Below, piece by piece: positions 31,401 through 38,419 of a DNA stretch of 41,696 bases. The DNA comes from Candidatus Iainarchaeum sp. (lineage in GTDB: Archaea > Micrarchaeota > Micrarchaeia > Burarchaeales > Fermentimicrarchaeaceae): assembly GCA_028714235.1 (NCBI GenBank), contig JAQTMQ010000008.1:1-41696 (forward strand), in the 5' to 3' direction. The notes beneath the pieces were generated by a model. That model worked only from the letters and a program-made list of their open reading frames with translations, was not told the origin of the DNA and did no database searches. The position numbers and the translations under genes are program-made. Within the stretch, counting starts at the first letter, position 1. Each line of letters opens with the position of its first letter.

Positions 31401-32045
31401 GAGCGAGCCCTTGAACGACCTGAGCCCGTCCCGCGCCTCCATGTACTTGAGGGCGTCGTCCTTCTCCTTCTCAAGCTGCGAGAGCACGCCCTCCCTCTCC
31501 CGCAGGACGATGGAGGCGTCGTTGACCTTCATCTCGACGACGTTCAGCTCCTTGAGCGCGTCCTTCTTCTTGTCCTCGAACTCGGCTATCCCGGCCACCT
31601 GGTCGAGGACTTCCCGCCGCTCCTTCGCGTTCATCTCGATGAAGTGCTGCACCTGGCCCTGCGCGATGACGTTGTGCCCGCTCTCGTCGAGGCCGTAGGG
31701 CCGGAGCGCCTCGATGACGGCGCCCCTCGTCACGCGCTTCCCGTTCATCTTGTAAAGCGTCTTCCCGTCCTCCCTGATGGCGCGCTTAATCTCGTACCTC
31801 TTGTCGCCGTCAAGGTAGGCCGTGATTTCCGCCTTGCTGGAGCCGATGGAAATAAGGTCCGGAATCCTGTGCGCGCGCAAGGACTTCAGCGAAAGCTCGC
31901 CGAAGGCGAACCTGAGCCCGTCAATGACGTTGGACTTCCCGGAGCCGTTCGGCCCGGCGAGGCAGACGAAGCCGTTGTTGAGCGGGATGTCCGCGTACCT
32001 GAACGACTTGAACGTCCTGAGCTTGAGCCTGCTAACGTAAAGCAT
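28500..32045 (-). CDS. smc: Chromosome segregation ATPase SMC
   Basis: A 1181-residue SMC with the complete plan: N-terminal ATPase half with Walker A GPNGSGKS (31-38), a long coiled coil, a hinge near residues 490-640 (SILDLRDRGMLKGVHGTAGELC...GGTVSRKAGLRDK), a second coiled coil, and the C-terminal half with signature SMSGGEKALLSVIF and Walker B FYILDEADAALD. SMC forms a ring with ScpA/ScpB kleisin partners to organise chromosomes; neither partner is adjacent. A C-terminal tail of about 45 residues (KESGGEAGKPGPEAGEKA...) is extra. The ATG at 32043-32045 gives the standard N-terminus. Confidence 0.96.
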   Translation of the reverse strand: MLYVSRLKLRTFKSFRYADIPLNNGFVCLAGPNGSGKSNVIDGLRFAFGELSLKSLRAHRIPDLISIGSSKAEITAYLDGDKRYEIKRAIREDGKTLYKMNGKRVTRGAVIEALRPYGLDESGHNVIAQGQVQHFIEMNAKERREVLDQVAGIAEFEDKKKDALKELNVVEMKVNDASIVLREREGVLSQLEKEKDDALKYMEARDGLRSFKGSLIGLELARVDGEHSEAAKSYFELKAKEDEARKASEELDARIAALENEKFALVKQINESAEMEQSGLSREIGALKSDLAVLDSTKAAKEGELARISQSLKSVSEQRKKLEADAKKFAADAKEAEGGLSKVSGQAAAHEKARSDASRGAEAADAKVRSLLSEQAALLKALEEKRVEASAAEVELATATTKAVFVEGELSRTASAEGGAEAGERAKLMSEAGALQQELASVEGDIDRLFAKEKELNRRLPEVEKKFLEAKERYVTVASKLAAMKETPEMQAVGSILDLRDRGMLKGVHGTAGELCRFPEPLSQAVEASAGNRLNFLVVESFDVAAKAIEYLKQRKLGRCTFIPLDKKPFVFSADAREAAKKEGSSGFIIEHVEFNAAYAPAFEYVFGDTVLVDSVGAAKKIGPGKARMVTHEGDLFEASGVITGGTVSRKAGLRDKAEGERLRAEVEALKSEKDGVFSSLESIREEMNRKRRERGELEVKLKANEIELKHLEEADERGKAARKEASDRIARLRAEAEGHAKAKAEAETRLARARAEAGAVDAGVKRVAGEIEAAKGYGAKSKAREMDDEFAKLTGMRSELEAKLAGLRAEAGVARQRLASIAEEEKELEAGEAALEKALAALEKEAAGKAKLLAEKEGKAKHVSSALSELYGKRNVLDGEIGELAKERGKRMHGSERARRQLTELEVRKASLETRLADLKAEAAGYLDVSPVEGDKESLEARIRECEAVMSAMGNVNLKAPETYEEMRAVIGDVKERIGKLAEEKRAVMRMIEEIDSHKKEVFTETFHKLNDNFKRLYSHTMRGEATLTLENAANPFEGGMSILVKDESRKEKYLESMSGGEKALLSVIFVFSIQMFKPAPFYILDEADAALDKENSLKLARLLGELSKSTQFIVVTHNDQVLSNADIALGVSKSDGTSRIVGIELKRNAGKESGGEAGKPGPEAGEKAAEVSAIAVSQA

Positions 32046-32132
32046 GTGCCATGCCCTCTCCCTATCCCGGTCGCTTTCCTTTTTCTTGGGCGCGCACCAA
32101 TATAAATTGTTGGTGCGGGGCGAGCGCGCCGC

Positions 32133-33086
32133 TCACTCGACAGTGAAGCCGATGTCTCCCCTGACCTGGTGCCAAATCCGGGTTTCGCTTTCGGTGTAAT
32201 TTATGACTATCTTGCCGCTGTAATACGTGCCCCGCGTCAGGTTGTACGACCCGTCAGCGGCATAGCACCTGACCGAGTTGTTCGTGGCGTTGATTGTCGC
32301 GTATTTCCCGCTCCTGACGGTCACCGCGTTCCCCAGGCCCTCCGCGTTCGCGGTCGCGTTCGCGGTGCACGACAGGTTGTTCAAGACGATGTCCTGGCCC
32401 AGGCTTTGGCCGAGCAGCAGGGTGAGGTTGCCTCCCGCCTCAATCTTGTACGAATAACAGCTGAAGCCGGCCGGGAGGCTGCACACGTTGGGGGGCTTCG
32501 GGCTGATTACGCCCGTGTAAAGCAGGATGGCGAGCACCGCGAGCATGATGACTATCGCCCACCCGTAAGTCATCAAAAACTCCATCGCGGACTGTCCTTT
32601 CAGGCCGCGAGCTGCCGCCGAAGGCGGCTCAATCGCGGACTGTCCTTTCAGGCCGCGAGCCTTGGGCTTCGTCATCCTTTCGGCGATGGATGAAGGCGAC
32701 TGGCTTTCGTCCACCTCCCTGTTCGAGGGCGCTTCCCTTTTCAGAGCCTCGGCGACCGCGGAAGGCGAGCCCTCCGGGACGGCAGCCGGAGCCTGCCGCG
32801 CTTCGGCCGGGCGCCTGATTCGCTGGTAGGCGACCTCGCGGACGTAGGCCGGATCCGCGCTTCCCGGGTCTAGCACCTCGCCGCCGATGCGTTCAAGCGC
32901 CTCCGGGGGAGGCCTTGCGGCCGCCGTTTCCTTCCGCAACGGCGCGCCAACCAGCCGGCGCGAAACCGCGTCCGGAGACTGCGAGGCGTCGACCGGCTGC
33001 GGCTTTTTCGCCTCCTCGAGCATCGAGCCGTAAACCTGCGAGGGGGGCTTCACGTCGGCCCCGGACTTCCTTGGAAACGCCATCAT
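32133..33086 (-). CDS. Class III signal peptide (pilin-like) protein with long N-terminal extension
   Basis: A 317-residue protein. KGQSAMEFLMTYGWAIVIM (163-181) plus the following hydrophobic stretch to 192 is a class III (type IV pilin-like) signal, cut between G and Q by an EppA-type peptidase. The exposed part (193-317) is Asn/Thr-rich with several N-x-S/T sites and a Cys pair (CSLPAGFSC). Unusually, about 160 residues precede the signal, with repeated S-P-x-(A/S)-(V/I) motifs (37, 107, 130), and ARGLKGQSA occurs twice (143-151 and 159-167). An internal ATG at 32673-32675 (residue 138) would give a more normal leader but lacks an SD. Confidence 0.75.
   Translation of the reverse strand: MMAFPRKSGADVKPPSQVYGSMLEEAKKPQPVDASQSPDAVSRRLVGAPLRKETAAARPPPEALERIGGEVLDPGSADPAYVREVAYQRIRRPAEARQAPAAVPEGSPSAVAEALKREAPSNREVDESQSPSSIAERMTKPKARGLKGQSAIEPPSAAARGLKGQSAMEFLMTYGWAIVIMLAVLAILLYTGVISPKPPNVCSLPAGFSCYSYKIEAGGNLTLLLGQSLGQDIVLNNLSCTANATANAEGLGNAVTVRSGKYATINATNNSVRCYAADGSYNLTRGTYYSGKIVINYTESETRIWHQVRGDIGFTVE
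32584..32660 (-). repeat. Near-tandem 29-bp repeat duplicating the KGQSA cleavage motif
   Basis: atcgcggactgtcctttcag and the next nine bases (32584-32612) recur exactly at 32632-32660, a 48-bp offset, giving 16 extra residues in frame. The upstream copy has the G-Q site but is followed by IEPPSAA instead of a hydrophobic helix. Confidence 0.9.
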
Positions 33087-33300
33087 CCATCAACTCGCGC
33101 AACCCGCGAAACCACTGGTCAAACCAGCATCCCTTGTGGCACGCGGTGTAATTAAAGCGTTTCCCTTGACGGAAACGGGGCGCTTTCCCCGACCGGCAAG
33201 CTTATTATATGGTTTTGCCTAAAACGTTGCGCGCTCATTTTAACAGTTCGTTTAGATGGGCTTGATGAACCCCGAATCGAAAGGGGGAGGGTGAATTCGC
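33087..33300 (+). promoter_or_regulatory. Promoter and leader of the L7Ae-S28e-L24e-ndk cluster
   Basis: CTTATTATAT at 33201-33210 is a plus-strand TATA element, giving a leader of about 65 nt. Near its end TTGATGA (33263-33269, containing a box C-like TGATGA) is followed by CCCC (33270-33273), which can pair with GGGG at 33284-33287 and so partly hide the SD (GGGAGGGTG, 33285-33293). L7Ae is known to repress its own mRNA through kink-turns in some archaea; a full kink-turn is not evident here. Confidence 0.4.
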
Positions 33301-33858
33301 ATGGCCAAGGTTAGTTACGTGGACATTGAGACTCCTAAAGACGTTCAGGAGAAGGCTTTGCAGGCGGTCGAGATGGCCAAGGACACGGGCAGGCTCCGCA
33401 AGGGCATAAACGAGGCGACGAAGGCGGCCGAGAAAGGCGAAGCCGTCCTCATCGTGATTGCGGAAGACGTGGACCCGCCCGAGGTCGTGATGCACCTGCC
33501 GATGATCGCAAGGGAGAAGAAGGTCCCCTACGTTTTCGTTGCCGAGAAAAAGGTTCTCGGGAAGAGCGCGGGCCTCGAAGTCCAGTGCTCGGCAATCGCG
33601 GTCGAGAAGGCCGGGAGCGCGGCGAGCATCGTGGACGAAATCGTTTCCAGGATGGGCGCGAAGAAGCAGAAGGAAGCGAAGGCGGCAAAGGAGGAGGCGC
33701 CCGCCGAAGGGAAGGCCGAGGCCCCGGCCGAGGAGAAGAAGGAGAAGCCGAAGAGGGCTCCTCGCAAGAAAAAGGGCGAGGAGAAGAAGGAAGAGGAAAA
33801 AGTAGAGGAGAAGACGGAAGAGAAGAAGGAGGAGAAGACGGAAGAAACGAAAGAGTAG
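33301..33858 (+). CDS. rpl7ae: Ribosomal protein L7Ae with charged C-terminal tail
   Basis: 185 residues. The first 122 are canonical L7Ae (GRLRKGINEATKAAEKGEAVLIVIAEDVDPPEVVMHLPMIAREKKVPYVFV), the kink-turn binder of the large subunit, box C/D and H/ACA RNPs and RNase P. The remaining 60 or so residues are a low-complexity Lys/Glu/Ala tail (EEKKEKPKRAPRKKKGEEKKEEE...), absent from typical archaeal L7Ae (about 120 residues). The ATG at 33301 has GGGAGGGTG 8 nt upstream. It heads the conserved cluster with S28e, L24e and Ndk, which follow with gaps of 10 nt or less. Confidence 0.95.
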   Translation: MAKVSYVDIETPKDVQEKALQAVEMAKDTGRLRKGINEATKAAEKGEAVLIVIAEDVDPPEVVMHLPMIAREKKVPYVFVAEKKVLGKSAGLEVQCSAIAVEKAGSAASIVDEIVSRMGAKKQKEAKAAKEEAPAEGKAEAPAEEKKEKPKRAPRKKKGEEKKEEEKVEEKTEEKKEEKTEETKE

Positions 33859-33867
33859 GTGTTTTTG

Positions 33868-34170
33868 ATGGCTGGAAAGGGGGGAAAGGCGCCCGCCGGC
33901 GCAAAGGGCCAGAAGGAGCAGGGCGGCGGCGAGGAGAAGAAGGAGCGCCCGCAGCTCAAGGGGGCCGTGCAGGCTTCCACCGCCGAAATCATGCAGGTTC
34001 TCGGGAAGACCGGGATTTACGGCGAGGTTTACCAGGTCATGGCCAAGGTCCTGGACGGCAGGGACGCGGGCAGGGTCATCAGGCGCAACGTGAAGGGGCC
34101 GGTGAAGCGCGGCGACAAGCTGGTGCTTCTTGAGACCGAGCGCGAGGCGAAGTCCATCAAGGCAAGGTGA
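33868..34170 (+). CDS. rps28e: Ribosomal protein S28e (eS28) with N-terminal extension
   Basis: 100 residues. The C-terminal 68 ([65 protein letters not shown], here summarised) have the S1-like fold and the RRNVKGPV and LLETEREA motifs of eS28. The first 32 residues ([19 protein letters not shown]...) are a Gly/Lys-rich extension not seen in the usual protein of about 70 residues. The ATG at 33868 follows GTAGGTG, which overlaps the L7Ae stop; an in-frame GTG at 33859 is inside that SD. Confidence 0.93.
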   Translation: MAGKGGKAPAGAKGQKEQGGGEEKKERPQLKGAVQASTAEIMQVLGKTGIYGEVYQVMAKVLDGRDAGRVIRRNVKGPVKRGDKLVLLETEREAKSIKAR

Positions 34171-34175
34171 TTGTG

Positions 34176-34343
34176 ATGGCCAAATGCTCGTTTTGCAAGG
34201 AAGAAATCCGGGCGTGCACCGGCATGATTTTCGTGAAGAGGGACGGCTCCATCCTGAGCTTCTGCTCGAACAAGTGCAGGAAGAACCGCCTGAAGCTCAA
34301 GCGCAACCCGCGCAAGCTGAAGTGGGTGGGGAAAGGAATCTGA
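34176..34343 (+). CDS. rpl24e: Ribosomal protein L24e (eL24)
   Basis: A 55-residue zinc-binding protein of the large subunit. CSFCKEEI and FCSNKCRKNRLK carry the four Cys, with the conserved GMIFVKRDGSILSF between and the basic RNPRKLKWVGKGI end. The ATG at 34176 follows GGTGATT, which overlaps the S28e stop. Its stop (34341-34343) overlaps the GAGGTG SD of ndk. Too short for a 60-codon cut-off but clear by sequence. Confidence 0.95.
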   Translation: MAKCSFCKEEIRACTGMIFVKRDGSILSFCSNKCRKNRLKLKRNPRKLKWVGKGI

Positions 34344-34353
34344 GGTGTCGTGG

Positions 34354-34824
34354 ATGGCTCTCGAGAAAACCTTCGTGATGCTGAAGCCGGACGCGCTCCA
34401 GCGCGGGCTTTACGGCGAAATCATTTCCCGCCTCGAGGCCAAGGGGCTCAAGTTCCGCGCGGCGAAGATGTTCCGGTTCACGCCCCAGCTCTGCAGGGAG
34501 CATTACGCGCACCACGCGGGCAAGCCGTTCTTCCCCAAGCTAGTGGAGTTCATGTGCTCCGCGCCAGTGCTCGCGCTCGTCCTCGAGGGAAAGGACGCGG
34601 TGAACCAGGTGCGCGCGATGTGCGGCGCGACGGACTGCGGGAAGGCGGCGCCGGGAACGATTCGCGGCGACTTGGGCTTGAGCGTGCAAAGCAACCTCAT
34701 CCACGCATCCGACTCAAGGGAGACCGCGGAAGCCGAAATCGCGCGCTTCTTCACGAAAGAGGAGGTAACCGGCTACCCGCGGCAGGCCGAGAAGTCGGTG
34801 CACTCGGAGGACGAGCTCAAGTAA
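34354..34824 (+). CDS. ndk: Nucleoside diphosphate kinase
   Basis: 156 residues converting NDPs to NTPs through a phosphohistidine. EKTFVMLKPDALQRGLYGEII at the N-terminus, the GATDCGKAAPGTIRGDLG nucleotide-binding loop and the catalytic His in NLIHASDS are all present. The ATG at 34354 is chosen with GAGGTG (34342-34347) 6 nt upstream; GTG 34345 lies in the SD. It sits in the widely conserved archaeal order L7Ae-S28e-L24e-Ndk-aIF5B, interrupted here by two extra genes before aIF5B. Confidence 0.96.
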   Translation: MALEKTFVMLKPDALQRGLYGEIISRLEAKGLKFRAAKMFRFTPQLCREHYAHHAGKPFFPKLVEFMCSAPVLALVLEGKDAVNQVRAMCGATDCGKAAPGTIRGDLGLSVQSNLIHASDSRETAEAEIARFFTKEEVTGYPRQAEKSVHSEDELK

Positions 34825-34879
34825 GCGGGTTTCGCGCTCACGAAACGTGAGGAACACAAAAAACAAAAGGTGGTTAACC

Positions 34880-35173
34880 ATGGCAGACGAACAGTACGGC
34901 CAGGAAGCGGAGGCCCCGAAGGCGGCCCCGGCGGCCCCCCCGAGGGAGGAATACGAGACCATAAAGCTGGAAACCGTGAACTACGGGACCAACAACTTCA
35001 TCGAGGTCGCGAAGAAGAAGGCGCCCAACGGCAACCTCTTCATCTCCATCTCGAAGGGCTGGTACCCCAAGGGAACGACCGAGAAGCGCTACCGCGCGGG
35101 AATCGGCTTCCCGCTCGAGCAGGAGCTCATAGACAAGATCATGGGCTCGCTGAACTCCGTCCTCACCCAGTAA
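34880..35173 (+). CDS. Small PC4-like protein, possible ssDNA-binding
   Basis: 97 residues. A flexible acidic, Ala/Pro-rich N-terminus (to about 25) is followed by NNFIEVAKKKAPNGNLFISISKGWYP, RYRAGIGFPLEQELIDKIMGSL: four strands with basic residues and a terminal helix, the layout of PC4/transcriptional-coactivator-like ssDNA-binding proteins. I cannot confirm the family by eye. The ATG at 34880 has AGGTGG 6 nt upstream. Strong T-tracts follow its stop, so it probably ends the L7Ae-ndk transcript. Confidence 0.6.
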   Translation: MADEQYGQEAEAPKAAPAAPPREEYETIKLETVNYGTNNFIEVAKKKAPNGNLFISISKGWYPKGTTEKRYRAGIGFPLEQELIDKIMGSLNSVLTQ

Positions 35174-35185
35174 GCCGCGCCCACC

Positions 35186-35207
35186 GTTTTCATTTTTTTC
35201 ATTTTTC
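35186..35207 (+). terminator. Multiple T-tract terminator
   Basis: TTTTCATTTTTTTCATTTTT starting 13 nt after the stop at 35173: three T runs in GC-rich surroundings, the form of intrinsic archaeal terminators. Confidence 0.7.
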
Positions 35208-35239
35208 CCGTTCTTCTGCGCGTCCACGCGCCCAGCGCG

Positions 35240-35252
35240 CGCAATATAAACC
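35240..35252 (+). promoter_or_regulatory. TATA box of the dUTPase gene
   Basis: GCAATATAAACCG about 25-30 nt before the ATG at 35274 with no SD between, pointing to a leaderless mRNA. Confidence 0.55.
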
Positions 35253-35273
35253 GCGGCATGCAAATCACTCCCC

Positions 35274-35765
35274 ATGATTCTCTCAAAGCACGAAATAATC
35301 TCGGCCAAGGCGGTCGCGGGAATTCTCGCCGACTCGCAGTACCAGCCCGCCGGAGCGGACCTCTCGCTGCGCGCCGTCTTCTCGCTCGAGTCCGCGGGCG
35401 CGGTCGATTTCGACAACTCTGAGCGAAAGCTGTCCGAAACAAAGCCAATCGGCTTCGGTTCCTCGGGCTGGCTCCACCTCAAGAAAGGCGCCTACAAAAT
35501 CTCTTTCAACGAGGCGGTCAAGATTCCTTCCGACTGCGTCGGTTTCGGCTTCCCGCGCTCCACCCTCCTCAGGTGCGGCGCGGACATCCGCTGCGCGCTC
35601 TGGGACCCGGGATACGAGGGGAAAAGCGAGTCCCTCCTAATCGTCTCGAACGAGCACGGAATCAGGTTGAAGCGGGGCGCGCGCGTGCTCCAGCTGGTTT
35701 TCGCGAGGATTTCGGGCTCCAAGGGCGACACCTACTCCGGGAGATACCACAAGGAGAACCTTTAG
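35274..35765 (+). CDS. dut: dUTPase (dCTP deaminase/dUTPase superfamily)
   Basis: 163 residues hydrolysing dUTP to dUMP and PPi. QPAGADLSLRAVF (motif 1), PRSTLLRCGADIR (motif 2), ALWDPGYEGKSESLLIV (motif 3, with D of WDPGYEG), LKRGARVLQLVFARI (motif 4) and the terminal YSGRYHKENL are in archaeal dUTPase order. The Glu after motif 3 that marks dCTP deaminases is not seen (LLIVSN), so dUTPase is preferred over deaminase. It stands between ndk and aIF5B, making a small nucleotide-pool group with Ndk; its stop is 53 nt before the aIF5B start. Confidence 0.88.
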   Translation: MILSKHEIISAKAVAGILADSQYQPAGADLSLRAVFSLESAGAVDFDNSERKLSETKPIGFGSSGWLHLKKGAYKISFNEAVKIPSDCVGFGFPRSTLLRCGADIRCALWDPGYEGKSESLLIVSNEHGIRLKRGARVLQLVFARISGSKGDTYSGRYHKENL

Positions 35766-35818
35766 GTTTTAAACCCCGGCTTCGAAACCCTGCCAGCAGC
35801 TTTTTTCGGGTGTCCAGA

Positions 35819-37591
35819 ATGATTCGCCAGCCAATCGTTTGCGTGATGGGCCACGTTGACCACGGCAAGACCTCCCTACTGGACAAAATCAGGGAGACGC
35901 GCGTCGCGAAGCGCGAGGCGGGCGGAATAACGCAGCACATCGGCGCCTCCGAGGTTCCGACCTCGGTGATAAGGGAGCTTTGCTCGCCCACCATGGGCGC
36001 GGCCAAGTGCGGCGCCCTCAAGATTCCCGGCCTGCTTTTCATAGACACGCCGGGCCACGAGGCTTTCACGAACCTCCGCAAGCGCGGGGGAAGCGTCGCC
36101 GACTTCGCCGTCCTGGTTGTCGACGTAATGCAGGGCTTCCAGCCGCAGGCGCTCGAGGCGCTCAAGATACTGCGGGAATACAAGACGCCGTTCATCGTCG
36201 CGGCGAACAAGGTGGACCTGTTCAAGGGCTGGAAGCCGCAGGCGACCAACTCGTTCCTGAAGTCCGACGCGATGCAGCCCGACTGGGTGCAGGCCGGCAT
36301 CGACGAGAAGCTCTACGAGCTCGTCGGCAGGCTTTCGCAGCAGGGCTTCCAGAGCGAGCGCTTCGACCGCGTCACCGACTTCAAGACCCAGGTCGCAATC
36401 GTGCCGGTGAGCGCGAAGACCGGCGAAGGAATCGCGGAGCTTCTCATGACGATTGCGGGCATCTCGCAAAAATTCCTCGAGGAGCAGCTCGACATAGAGG
36501 TCAAGGGGCCCGGAAAGGCGTCCATCCTGGAGGTCAAGGAGGAGAGGGGCCTCGGGAAAACTGTGGACATAATCCTTTACGACGGCTCGCTCAGGAAAAA
36601 CGACGAGATAATCTTCGGGACGCTTGACGGCGCTAGGGAAACCAAGGTGCGCGCGCTGCTGAAGCCCAAGCCGCTGGACGAGATGAGGGACCCGCGCGAG
36701 AAATTCAACAACGTGGACGAAGTTTTCGCGGCGAGCGGGGTCAAGATTTACGCGCCGGGCCTCGAGCACGCGCTCGCGGGCTCCTACCTGTTCGCGGTGA
36801 ACGACGGGAACCGGGAGGCGTGCAGGCGGGAAATCGAAAGCGAGATAGAAGAGGTCCTCGTCAAGGCGTCCGGGCCCGGGCTCACGATAAAGGCGGACAC
36901 GCTCGGCTCGGTGGAAGGCCTTTCGCACCTCCTCGCGGCCTCCGAAATCCCGGTCCGCGCCGCCGGCATCGGCCAGGTGACGAAGAAGGACGTCCTCGAG
37001 GCGAACAACGCGAAGTCCGGCAACCGCTACCACGGCGCGATACTCGCGTTCAACGTTCCCGTCACGGACGAGGCGCGCGCCGAAGCAGAAAAATACGGGG
37101 TGCGCGTCCTCGAGAGCGAAATCATCTATTCGCTGCTCGAGGACTACCGGAAATGGGTGGAAATGGAAAAGGAGGTGGAGCGCGGCGAGGCGTACGGGAG
37201 CATGGTGCTCCCGGCCAAGTTCAGGATACTGCCCGGCTGCTGCTTCCGCGCCAAAAGCCCGCTAATCGTCGGAGTGGAAATACTCGGAGGGACGCTCCGG
37301 CAGGGCTGCCAGCTCATGAACGAAAAAGGCGAGCAAATCGGGGAGCTGAAGTCCATCCAGAAGGACAAGGAGCCCGTTGAGGAGGCGCGCGCAGGCGACC
37401 AGCTCGCAATCTCGGTCGACACGCACATGACTTTCGGGAGGCAGATAAGGGAAGGCGACGTCATCTACAGCCACGTCCCCAAGCAGCACTACGAGCTGCT
37501 GCGCACGAAGTTCAGGCAGCACCTGTCCGAAAAAGACCTCGAGCTCCTCACCGAAATCCGGCGCGTTGCCGGCGACGTGTTCCTCGCCTGA
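35819..37591 (+). CDS. infB: Translation initiation factor aIF5B (archaeal IF2)
   Basis: A 590-residue GTPase that joins the ribosomal subunits and positions initiator tRNA. G1 GHVDHGKTS lies at 11-19, followed by switch I GGITQHIGASEVP, G3 DTPGHEAF, G4 NKVDL and G5 VPVSAKTGEGI, then the domain II barrel, domain III (TIKADTLGSVEGLSHLL) and domain IV (ILPGCCFRAKSPLIVGVEILGG), ending in the usual helix. No intein or long N-terminal extension. The ATG at 35819 has GGGTG at 35808-35812; the in-frame sequence upstream belongs to the dUTPase in another frame. Confidence 0.97.
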   Translation: MIRQPIVCVMGHVDHGKTSLLDKIRETRVAKREAGGITQHIGASEVPTSVIRELCSPTMGAAKCGALKIPGLLFIDTPGHEAFTNLRKRGGSVADFAVLVVDVMQGFQPQALEALKILREYKTPFIVAANKVDLFKGWKPQATNSFLKSDAMQPDWVQAGIDEKLYELVGRLSQQGFQSERFDRVTDFKTQVAIVPVSAKTGEGIAELLMTIAGISQKFLEEQLDIEVKGPGKASILEVKEERGLGKTVDIILYDGSLRKNDEIIFGTLDGARETKVRALLKPKPLDEMRDPREKFNNVDEVFAASGVKIYAPGLEHALAGSYLFAVNDGNREACRREIESEIEEVLVKASGPGLTIKADTLGSVEGLSHLLAASEIPVRAAGIGQVTKKDVLEANNAKSGNRYHGAILAFNVPVTDEARAEAEKYGVRVLESEIIYSLLEDYRKWVEMEKEVERGEAYGSMVLPAKFRILPGCCFRAKSPLIVGVEILGGTLRQGCQLMNEKGEQIGELKSIQKDKEPVEEARAGDQLAISVDTHMTFGRQIREGDVIYSHVPKQHYELLRTKFRQHLSEKDLELLTEIRRVAGDVFLA

Positions 37592-37704
37592 AAAAACGCC
37601 GCGGGAAGGCCCCCCCCGGGCATAGACATTTGACGTAATCGGGTTCGTCAGATAGGAAGCTTTTTAAATTCCGCTTCCGGAATTTTTTCCCGAGGGTTTT
37701 TTGC
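37592..37704 (+). promoter_or_regulatory. Promoter region of the HTH-HMGS-thiolase-DUF35 unit
   Basis: CTTTTTAAATT near 37660-37670 is a TATA box about 40 nt before the TTG start. Just upstream, TGACG (37631-37635) and CGTCA (37646-37650) form an inverted repeat with 10-nt spacing, a possible operator for the HTH protein encoded next. Confidence 0.5.
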
Positions 37705-38385
37705 TTGGACAGGCTTAACGTCAAAATCGCGGGCGAGATCGCGCTATCGGACAAGCCGGGGAGCACGATGAAGAAGTGGCGCGAGATTTTCGGAATCACG
37801 CAGGCCGAGCTCGGCGAGTTCATGGGGATTTCGGCGTCAACCATCAGCGATTACGAGGGGAACAGGCGGAGGTCGCCCGGAATCGTGGTCGTGAAGCGGT
37901 TCGTTGACGCGCTCATCGAGCTCGACATGCGGGAGGGCGGCGCGGTCACGAAGCGGCTTCGCGAGGAGACGAAGGAGGACAAGTTTTTCGAGACGATTGA
38001 CTTCTCGCAGGCACTCTCGGCAACGGATTTCGCCAAGCTCATCGACGCGAAGGTCATAGCGAACGGCGAGCTTCTGGACGCGAAGCGGCTTTACGGCTAC
38101 ACGGTGCTGGACTCAATCAAAATCATACTGGAGATGCCTTACACCGAGTTCCCGAAGCTTTACGGGGCGAGCCCGGAGCGCGCTTTCGTCTTCACCGAGG
38201 TCTCGACCGGGAGGTCGCCCCTCGTCGTCGTGAGGGTGAGCCAGATCAAGCCGAGCGTCATAGTCCTTCACGGGATCGACAAGGTGGACAAGCTTGCGGT
38301 CAAGATTGCGCAGGTCGAGAAGATTCCGCTGCTTTTGACGAAAATCGGGATGGACGAGCTGCGCGAACGGCTGAAAAAAGTTTGA
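37705..38385 (+). CDS. XRE-type HTH transcriptional regulator (archaeal, linked to mevalonate genes)
   Basis: 226 residues. A Cro/CI-type HTH ([31 protein letters not shown], about 25-55) is followed by a large C-terminal domain with alternating strands and helices ([54 protein letters not shown]) that may bind a ligand. This regulator family commonly precedes HMG-CoA synthase in archaea, so control of isoprenoid synthesis is a reasonable inference. Start TTG 37705 has GAGGGT about 8 nt upstream. The next gene begins 34 nt after its stop. Confidence 0.87.
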   Translation: MDRLNVKIAGEIALSDKPGSTMKKWREIFGITQAELGEFMGISASTISDYEGNRRRSPGIVVVKRFVDALIELDMREGGAVTKRLREETKEDKFFETIDFSQALSATDFAKLIDAKVIANGELLDAKRLYGYTVLDSIKIILEMPYTEFPKLYGASPERAFVFTEVSTGRSPLVVVRVSQIKPSVIVLHGIDKVDKLAVKIAQVEKIPLLLTKIGMDELRERLKKV

Positions 38386-38419
38386 GCCGCGCGCATTTGT
38401 TTGTGCGGTGATGCATTTC

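Noticed and set aside
33260-33293. Full kink-turn in the L7Ae leader
   Set aside because: TGATGA and a CCCC/GGGG helix are present, but tandem G-A pairs with a matching outer stem could not be completed.
35573-35818. N-terminal extension of aIF5B
   Set aside because: The in-frame upstream sequence overlaps the dUTPase gene in another frame and is Arg-rich shadow sequence. The SD and family N-terminus fit the ATG at 35819.
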